This document shows, one piece after another, positions 1 to 4,774 of a DNA stretch of 13,773 bases. The stretch is taken from positions 1 through 13,773 of the forward strand of contig JBIOTQ010000004.1 in assembly GCA_044866075.1 (NCBI GenBank), read 5' to 3'. Source of the stretch: JBASRP01 sp044866075 (GTDB taxonomy: Bacteria > Actinomycetota > AC-67). Both the position numbers and the translations under genes were made by a program. The notes under the pieces were generated by a model. It had not been told where the DNA came from. It did no database searches and was given only the letters and a program-made list of their open reading frames with translations. Positions within the stretch are counted from its first letter, which is position 1. The number at the start of each line of letters is the position of its first letter.

Positions 1-252
1 TACGCCTCTTCTCAGACGCTCAAGATCGGCTTCCACCCTGTGGTCGCCGGCCTGGGTGAGCTCGTCGGTCTCGACATCGAGGCCCCGAGCGCTGTCGCAG
101 ACGTGGCGGCGGACAGTGTCAAGGGCATCTGCATCGGCAGCGGTTGCAACCCGCTCCCCACCACGGGTGTGCCCACGACGGCATACTTCCTGGCGGGCCC
201 GGCGCTGCTCGGCCTTGCGGTCCTGGTTCGCAAGTACACGCTGGCTCACTAA
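1..252 (+). CDS. C-terminal end of an LPXTG-anchored surface protein (5' partial)
   Basis: The reading frame is open from base 1 and ends with TAA at 250-252, so only the last 83 residues are present. The tail is a typical sortase sorting signal: LPTTG at residues 52-56 (bases 154-168), a hydrophobic stretch of about 20 residues (AYFLAGPALLGLAVLV) and a short basic end (RKYTLAH). By family knowledge such proteins are exported, cut between T and G by a sortase and linked to the cell wall. The part before the signal has two cysteines (C44, C49) and no domain I recognise. No internal start is convincing; GTG at 40 has no ribosome binding site and would remove sequence that reads naturally. A strong hairpin follows at 267. 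The function of the missing N-terminal part cannot be judged here. Confidence 0.75.
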   Translation, partial: YASSQTLKIGFHPVVAGLGELVGLDIEAPSAVADVAADSVKGICIGSGCNPLPTTGVPTTAYFLAGPALLGLAVLVRKYTLAH

Positions 253-266
253 GCAGCGACGTAATT

Positions 267-305
267 CGTAGGGCGGCTCGAAAGAGCCGCCCTACGGCTT
301 TGTCG
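267..305. terminator. Strong hairpin between convergent genes, probable bidirectional terminator
   Basis: A perfect 13-base-pair stem (267-279 with 284-296) closes a GAAA loop on the plus strand. It is followed by GCTTTG on that side and by AATTA on the minus side, so the U-tracts are weak. It starts 15 bases after the stop of the LPXTG protein and lies 121 bases beyond the stop of the convergent acyltransferase gene. It could end transcripts from both directions. The remaining bases up to 417 hold only a short stem (ggtact/agtacc with an inner ctgaa/ttcag) and nothing else I can name. Confidence 0.7.
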
Positions 306-417
306 GAAATAGAGAGGGCCTCTGGGTCTGCCGCACCGTTCCCCTTGCAGGTACTCGGGCTGCGACTCCCTGAAGCCCTTCAGTACCCGAAGCGCCCGAA
401 CCGGCCGAACGGGTTAC

Positions 418-1419
418 CTAGAAGAACACACTGCGGCGGTGCATCAGGTTCTTGTACAGCGTCTGCTGGATCGCGTCGCGAACCTGATCGGTGAGGTTGA
501 ATACGAACATCGGATCGTTCGCGGCTTCGGGGTCGATATGTGAGGTCTCGATCGGCTCGCCGTACTCGATGATCCACTTGGACGGCAGCGGGATCGCTCC
601 GAGCGCGCCGAGCCACGGGAACGTCGGGGTGATCGGGAAGTAGGGGAACCCGAGCAAGCGCGCCAGAGGCTTGAAGTTGTACATGATCGGAAAGATCTCT
701 TCCGCTCCGACGACCGCCACCGGGATGATCGGCGTCCCGTTGCGGATGGCGACCTCGACGAAGCCGCCGCGGCCGAACCGCTGCAGCTTGTAGCGCTCGC
801 GGAAGGGCTTTCCGACGCCCTTGAAGCCCTCGGGGAAGACGCCGACGCATTCGCCGGAACGCAGGAGGCGCGTCGTGTCCTCCTCGCAGGCCAGCGTGGT
901 GCCGCTCTTGCGGCCGATCTCGCTTATGACCGGCATCTGGAACACGAGGTCGGCCCCCAGGAGACGCACGTGCCGGCCGGTCGCTTCGAAAACGCCGTAC
1001 TTCATCATCAGCGCGTCGACGGGGACCGTTCCCGAGTGGTTGGACACGATCAGGCACGAGCCGGCCGCAGGGATGTTCTCGACGCCCGTCTGGTCGACGC
1101 GGAACCACCGGTCGAACAGAGGCTGCAGGATCTTCAGAAGAACGTTCTCGGTCAGGTCGCGGTCGAAGCCGAAGTCGTCGATCGGGTAGTCGCCCGTCAC
1201 GCGGCGGCGTGCGAACGCGAGGGCGTCTTCGAGCCACTGCTGGATCGCAGTCGGGGTCTGCCGGGACTCCTCCGCCGCAGACATCGGACGGTGGCGCCGG
1301 CAGTAGCCGGTCTCATCCGCGAGGTTACGGCACGGGCGGCCGTCCGCCGTACGGGCCGCGCACCGCGGGCGCTCGCTGCGGCGGGCCTGCTCGATGGGAA
1401 CGACGCGACCGTTGCTCAT
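418..1419 (-). CDS. PlsC-like lysophospholipid acyltransferase with N-terminal Cys3His motif
   Basis: This 333-residue protein belongs to the PlsC/acyl-CoA acyltransferase superfamily, which transfers acyl chains to lysophospholipids or related acceptors at the membrane. The catalytic motif is the variant H128-SGTVPV-D135 (usual HX4D widened to HX6D), and the acceptor/phosphate motif is F195-P-E-G198, followed by K200 and K204. From memory it resembles mycobacterial Rv0502, which sits in the same order next to the epimerase. The N-terminus is unusual: C20, C30, C40 and H43 form a compact C-x9-C-x9-C-x2-H motif of the kind found as small zinc-binding modules in many bacterial proteins. The ATG at 1419 overlaps the epimerase stop (ATGA), which fixes the start and implies translational coupling; an in-frame extension to 1485 would run inside the epimerase. 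The natural substrate is not visible from sequence. Confidence 0.88.
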   Translation of the reverse strand: MSNGRVVPIEQARRSERPRCAARTADGRPCRNLADETGYCRRHRPMSAAEESRQTPTAIQQWLEDALAFARRRVTGDYPIDDFGFDRDLTENVLLKILQPLFDRWFRVDQTGVENIPAAGSCLIVSNHSGTVPVDALMMKYGVFEATGRHVRLLGADLVFQMPVISEIGRKSGTTLACEEDTTRLLRSGECVGVFPEGFKGVGKPFRERYKLQRFGRGGFVEVAIRNGTPIIPVAVVGAEEIFPIMYNFKPLARLLGFPYFPITPTFPWLGALGAIPLPSKWIIEYGEPIETSHIDPEAANDPMFVFNLTDQVRDAIQQTLYKNLMHRRSVFF

Positions 1420-2468
1420 TCGGCCCCCTCGCGCGCCGACACGAACCCCCTGCGGGCCAGGAACTCGTACAGGTCGTTCTCCCACTGCGCCGCCTGCTCG
1501 TGCGTGAAGATCTTCGCGAGCTTCCGCTTGGTGATGAAGTCGCGGAAGGCTTCCTCGGTCGTGAATTCCGGCGTGTAGCCGAAGGTCTTCTTGAGGCGGT
1601 CGACGTCGCCGATGCGGCCGTAGAGCAGGAACTTGATCTGATCGGAGGCGAAGTCGACCACTCCGGTCTGCCGCACCGCGGACGCGATCAGACCCATGAA
1701 CGGCACCAGGATCGGCACGCTGACCTTGCCCGCCATCCGGATCGCCTTCGACAGGTAGATGGCGCCGTCGCCGGACGCGTTGAAGGTGCCGGGGTGTTCC
1801 TCGCGGGTGGCGCGGTAGAGGATCTCGATCGCGTCCTGCTCGTGCAGGAACTGCAGCCGCGGGTCGAAGCCGAGAGCCGTCGGTACCACCGGCAGGGAGA
1901 AGTAGCGCGTCAGCGGGGTGTCGATCAGCGGTCCGATGAAGTTCGCGAACCGCAGGATCGTGAGCGCCACGTCCGTCCGGCGCCGCCCGAAGGCGCGGGC
2001 GTACTGCTCGACCTCGACGGCGTCCTTCGCGTAGCCGGTCTTCGGCTGCGACCGCGGGGACATGTCCTCGGTGAAGATCGCCGGGTCGGTGGGCTCGCTG
2101 CCGTAGACGGCCGTCGTCGACTTCATGACGACCTTGCGGAGGGCTTCGGCTTTCTGGCAGGCCGCGAAGAGCTGCATCGTGCCGATGACGTTGATCTCTT
2201 TCATCTGCGAGCGGCCGCCGACCTGGCCCGGTGTCGCGATGACGGCCGTGTGGACGACGGTGTCGACCTCGGTGGCCTGGAGGACCTTGACGATCAGCGG
2301 GTTCCGGATGTCGGCGCGGACGAACTCGGTGCGGGTGAGCTCGACCGACGGCTCGTCGAGATCGACGCCGATGATCGAGGAGACGTCGGGATCCTGCTCG
2401 AGCCGCTGGGCCAACCTCCCGCCCAGGAAGCGGGAGACGCCCGTGATGAGAACCTTCTGTCCGACCAG
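1416..2468 (-). CDS. NAD-dependent epimerase/dehydratase family protein with probable CTG start
   Basis: This is an extended short-chain dehydrogenase/reductase, 350 residues if translation begins at CTG 2468. The dinucleotide-binding motif is T9-G-V-S-R-F-L-G16, in which the middle Gly of TGxxGxxG is Arg, followed by R-A-D53-I-R and H73-T-A. From memory this matches the mycobacterial Rv0501 (galE2-labelled) subfamily, which shares the TGxxRFLGG signature. The active-site region has S117-T-T-A-V-Y122-G, but where YxxxK is expected there is only Y146-A-K148-D149, so classical epimerase chemistry is doubtful. No ATG, GTG or TTG lies in frame between the upstream TGA and TTG 2414, which is already past the nucleotide-binding loop; the CTG has GAGAGGG six bases ahead of it. 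The gene overlaps the acyltransferase start by ATGA, so the two form an operon, probably driven by the promoter at 2510-2538. Confidence 0.88.
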   Translation of the reverse strand: MVGQKVLITGVSRFLGGRLAQRLEQDPDVSSIIGVDLDEPSVELTRTEFVRADIRNPLIVKVLQATEVDTVVHTAVIATPGQVGGRSQMKEINVIGTMQLFAACQKAEALRKVVMKSTTAVYGSEPTDPAIFTEDMSPRSQPKTGYAKDAVEVEQYARAFGRRRTDVALTILRFANFIGPLIDTPLTRYFSLPVVPTALGFDPRLQFLHEQDAIEILYRATREEHPGTFNASGDGAIYLSKAIRMAGKVSVPILVPFMGLIASAVRQTGVVDFASDQIKFLLYGRIGDVDRLKKTFGYTPEFTTEEAFRDFITKRKLAKIFTHEQAAQWENDLYEFLARRGFVSAREGAE

Positions 2469-2481
2469 TGTTTTCCCTCTC
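2469..2481 (-). promoter_or_regulatory. Ribosome binding site supporting the CTG start
   Basis: GAGAGGG (2481-2475) followed by the six-base spacer AAAACA leads directly to CTG 2468-2466. The spacing is ideal, and no ordinary start codon exists at this point in the frame. This is the sequence evidence for placing the epimerase start here. Confidence 0.6.
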
Positions 2482-2509
2482 TTAGACGCGAATGGCGCCG
2501 TCGCAGGGC

Positions 2510-2538
2510 AGGATAGTCGCCGCGGACAAGCCTCTCAA
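2510..2538 (-). promoter_or_regulatory. Sigma70-type promoter for the epimerase-acyltransferase operon
   Basis: TTGAGA (2538-2533) and TATCCT (2515-2510) are separated by exactly 17 bases on the minus strand. They match the -35 consensus at 5 of 6 positions and the -10 consensus at 4 of 6. Transcription would start near 2503, giving a leader of about 35 bases that contains the GAGAGGG site and the CTG start at 2468. The location in the divergent gap upstream of the operon fits. Confidence 0.6.
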
Positions 2539-2656
2539 ACGAACGGAACCGAAACGAATGGATCCAGGATGGAAGCCCGTCGCAACTTCGCTGTTACGCG
2601 CTCTCAGGCATCCAATCGGTCGGCAGTCGCCTGTTGAGGCGGGAGTATCTGCAATC

Positions 2657-3133
2657 GTGATCCTCCGGCTGTTGTGGATCACGTTCCTCGTGAGTTGGGG
2701 CCTATTTCTCTTCGTCTTCAGCTTTTTGAGGTTCGAAGCCGACGGAACGCCGGGAGCCTACCCCTACGTTCTGGCGGGTTTGGGGATTGTTTCTACAACG
2801 AGTGTCTGGAGGGTAATGGCCAGGCCGCTCGATCCGAGCTCAGCCGAGACTCTATCGAGGTCGTATCAGAAGCGATTCTTCCTAGCTTTCGCTCGTTCCC
2901 AATATCCAGTGCTCATCGGTTTCGTATTCGCCTTCCTTACCGGTCGTTTGTGGCTCTATCTGCTCGGGCTTCCCTTTGGAATCCTCGGGATGCTCTTCGC
3001 CGCGCCGACGCGTGGCAGCATCGTTCGCGACCAACACCGACTCGGATCGCCATCGCCGTCCGTTCTCGACGCGTTGACCCGCCCTCTACCGGCACGGTCG
3101 CTGCGCAAGAGGAGACCGCCGGCAGCTCCTTAA
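2657..3133 (+). CDS. Small multi-pass membrane protein of unknown function
   Basis: A 158-residue protein (from GTG 2657) that I do not recognise. It begins with a membrane segment at about residues 2-24, has a second hydrophobic stretch at 34-50, then a charged loop with R56-P-L-D and a Y70-Q-K-R patch, and a long hydrophobic region at 83-116 that could hold two segments. It ends in a basic, proline-rich tail (R147 to P158). The GTG was chosen because GGGAG lies 11 bases upstream and the protein then starts at the first membrane segment; ATG codons at 2492 and 2558 are in frame but lack a binding site and lie inside the divergent promoter region. It is the only complete plus-strand gene and is clearly poorer in G+C than its neighbours (30 of 60 bases in 2881-2940), perhaps because of hydrophobic codons or because it was acquired. 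Its stop overlaps that of the next gene. Confidence 0.65.
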   Translation: MILRLLWITFLVSWGLFLFVFSFLRFEADGTPGAYPYVLAGLGIVSTTSVWRVMARPLDPSSAETLSRSYQKRFFLAFARSQYPVLIGFVFAFLTGRLWLYLLGLPFGILGMLFAAPTRGSIVRDQHRLGSPSPSVLDALTRPLPARSLRKRRPPAAP

Positions 3134-3972
3134 CCAGCCGCTCCGTGGGCCGCCCTCTGCGCCCGGGCGAGGATGACCGGGTCGCCGCGGTGGGCTTCCA
3201 GACGTTTCGCGGCGCTGCCGCGGTTCACCACGACGGCGATGTGGCGGTAGGAGTCCTCGATCACGGCCAGGCGACCGGCCGGGACTTCCGCGAACGTTTG
3301 GCAGAAGTGGACGCCGTGGGGTTTGCCGCCGATGCGGAGCTCGACGCCGTCGCCGATCATCACGCCGAGGCTCTCGAGATCCGCGCGGGTCACGTTCAGC
3401 TGCAGGTTCCCGAAGTGATCGGTCTGCACGATCTGGCCGTGAACGTGGTCGTCGTCGACGCGCGCCTCGGGGAGCTCGAACTTCTCGAGCTCGTCGACGT
3501 CGACGGGAGGACCGACTTCCTCGGGCGGCATGCCGAGCGCGAGGCGCGCGGCGATGGGCGCGAAGATGTCGCGGCCGTGGAAGGTGCGGCTCTTCGGCTG
3601 CAGGCAGAGGTCGTCGCGCGTGATCTCGTGTGCCTGCGTTGGGCCGCCGAGCGCCTGCGCAGCGAGCCAGAGCAGACCGTTGTCGGGCCCGATCAGCGGC
3701 GGGCCCGACAGCGTCCCGATGACGACCGCCCGGCGCTCCGTCCCGACGCCGGGGTCGACGATCGCCAGATGCACGGCCGGCGGCATGTAGCGAACCGCTT
3801 GCGCGAGGACGTTGGCCCCGGCGCGCAGGTCCTGCGGCGGGATCGCGTGTGAGATGTCTAGGATCTCAACCTCCGGCGCGAACCGTTTGATGACGCCGTG
3901 GCAGACGCCGACGAACTCGTCCTCGAGGCCGTAGTCGCTCGTGAACGTGATGAACCGGAACGAGAGCGCCAT
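3130..3972 (-). CDS. SAM hydroxide adenosyltransferase (DUF62 family, chlorinase/fluorinase fold)
   Basis: A 280-residue protein that by family knowledge converts S-adenosylmethionine and water to adenosine and methionine. The conserved catalytic triad is present with the exact spacing of the characterised archaeal enzyme PH0463 (D68, R75, H127): here D73 in VDPGVGT, R80, and H132 in RTFHGRDIFAP. Other family signatures are FTSDYG (residues 10-15), IGPDNGLLW (94-102) and TDHFGNLQLN in the C-terminal domain. The hydroxide-type triad argues against a halogenase. The start ATG 3972 lies two bases after the stop of the alpha/beta hydrolase (TAACCATG), with GGGGG just upstream overlapping that stop, so the genes are cotranscribed. 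Its own TAA is formed by a TTAA also used by the convergent membrane-protein gene. The physiological role of this family is unsettled. Confidence 0.9.
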   Translation of the reverse strand: MALSFRFITFTSDYGLEDEFVGVCHGVIKRFAPEVEILDISHAIPPQDLRAGANVLAQAVRYMPPAVHLAIVDPGVGTERRAVVIGTLSGPPLIGPDNGLLWLAAQALGGPTQAHEITRDDLCLQPKSRTFHGRDIFAPIAARLALGMPPEEVGPPVDVDELEKFELPEARVDDDHVHGQIVQTDHFGNLQLNVTRADLESLGVMIGDGVELRIGGKPHGVHFCQTFAEVPAGRLAVIEDSYRHIAVVVNRGSAAKRLEAHRGDPVILARAQRAAHGAAG

Positions 3973-3974
3973 GG

Positions 3975-4712
3975 TTACCCCCGGTGTCCGTTCAAGAAGT
4001 CCAGGATGAGTTTCTTCACGCGCGCGCCGGCTCGCTCGTCGTCCAGCAGGTCGGTGCCGTGGGCGCCGGTCCCGTCGATCTCCTGGCGGGACTTCGGTGC
4101 CGCATTCGAAGGGGAGATGATGGCGCGCGCCGCGTCCGTGTAGCGACGGTCGTCGTTGCGAGCCACGATGACTAGCAAGGGGCCGCGGTAGGCGCGCACG
4201 CCTGATGAGGCGTTGAGCTCGTCGATCTGCATCGGCGCCGAGATCGTGACGACGCCGGCGAGGTCCGACGACGCGGCGTCGGAGAGCGCCGCCGTCCCGC
4301 CCATGCTCGCGCCGACCGCCAGGACCCTCGTCGCGCCAAGTGAACGCAGCTTCGCCACAGCACCAGCGAAGTCGAGGTCCGCACGCGAGGGGTTCCGGTC
4401 GCCGCCGGAGAGGCCGTGTCCGCGGAAATCGAATGTGAGGACATGGAAACCGTCCTTCACGAGGTCCTCGACGAGAGGGGCCCACGCGCTCTGTGAGGAG
4501 CCCAGCATGTGCGCCAGCACGACGCCGGTCGGACCACTCCCCCGCTCGATGCCTTGCAGCCGTATCGTCTGCGCGTCGCCGCTGGCGACGGGAACGTCGA
4601 AGGTCACCTCGTTGCCGATGAGGGATTCCTTCTCGTTCGCGGCGTTGCCGCAGGTGATGAGCGTGGCGGAGAGGGCGGCGACCAGACACCAGCGACGGGC
4701 GGCGCGCATCAT
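3975..4712 (-). CDS. Alpha/beta hydrolase with lipoprotein-like signal sequence
   Basis: A 245-residue serine hydrolase. The N-terminus (MMRAARRWCLVAALSATLITC) has a basic start and hydrophobic core ending in L18-I-T-C21, a slightly imperfect lipobox (T instead of G/A/S before Cys), so it is probably exported and perhaps lipid-anchored. The fold signatures follow in order: H68 in VLAHMLGSSQSAW (oxyanion region), D95-F-R-G-H-G, nucleophile S136 in G-A-S-M-G, acid D187 or D188 in ARNDDR, and H218 in GTGAHG. The substrate cannot be read from the sequence. Two adjacent ATGs (4712, 4709) are possible; a TACAAT box at 4722-4717 would place the transcript start on the second, making the mRNA leaderless. 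Longer in-frame extensions to 5033 run antisense-free but inside the protease gene and were not used. The DUF62 gene follows two bases downstream. Confidence 0.85.
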   Translation of the reverse strand: MMRAARRWCLVAALSATLITCGNAANEKESLIGNEVTFDVPVASGDAQTIRLQGIERGSGPTGVVLAHMLGSSQSAWAPLVEDLVKDGFHVLTFDFRGHGLSGGDRNPSRADLDFAGAVAKLRSLGATRVLAVGASMGGTAALSDAASSDLAGVVTISAPMQIDELNASSGVRAYRGPLLVIVARNDDRRYTDAARAIISPSNAAPKSRQEIDGTGAHGTDLLDDERAGARVKKLILDFLNGHRG

Positions 4713-4716
4713 GTGG

Positions 4717-4722
4717 ATTGTA
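4717..4722 (-). promoter_or_regulatory. Probable -10 box for leaderless transcription of the hydrolase
   Basis: TACAAT on the minus strand ends seven bases before ATG 4709, the usual distance between a -10 box and a transcription start. No ribosome binding site precedes the ATG pair, and no clear -35 is seen; both are common for leaderless genes in Actinomycetota. It lies directly after the hairpin that ends the protease gene. Confidence 0.45.
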
Positions 4723-4758
4723 GCGAGGAGCCCGGCCGTCTCCGGCCGAGCTCCTCGC
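4723..4758 (-). terminator. Long hairpin after the protease gene
   Basis: A 16-base-pair stem (4723-4738 with 4743-4758) closes a GAGA tetraloop on the minus strand, with a single G-U type mismatch. It begins 16 bases beyond the protease stop. There is no U-tract, since the bases after it are the TACAAT promoter box of the next gene. It probably ends or insulates the protease transcript before the hydrolase-DUF62 unit starts. Confidence 0.6.
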
Positions 4759-4774
4759 GGTGCGCGCGCTTTGT

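Noticed and set aside
1209..2516. Long plus-strand open frame over the acyltransferase and epimerase
   Set aside because: It is an antisense shadow of two recognised genes; its arginine- and aspartate-rich translation has no domain, and there is no ribosome binding site.
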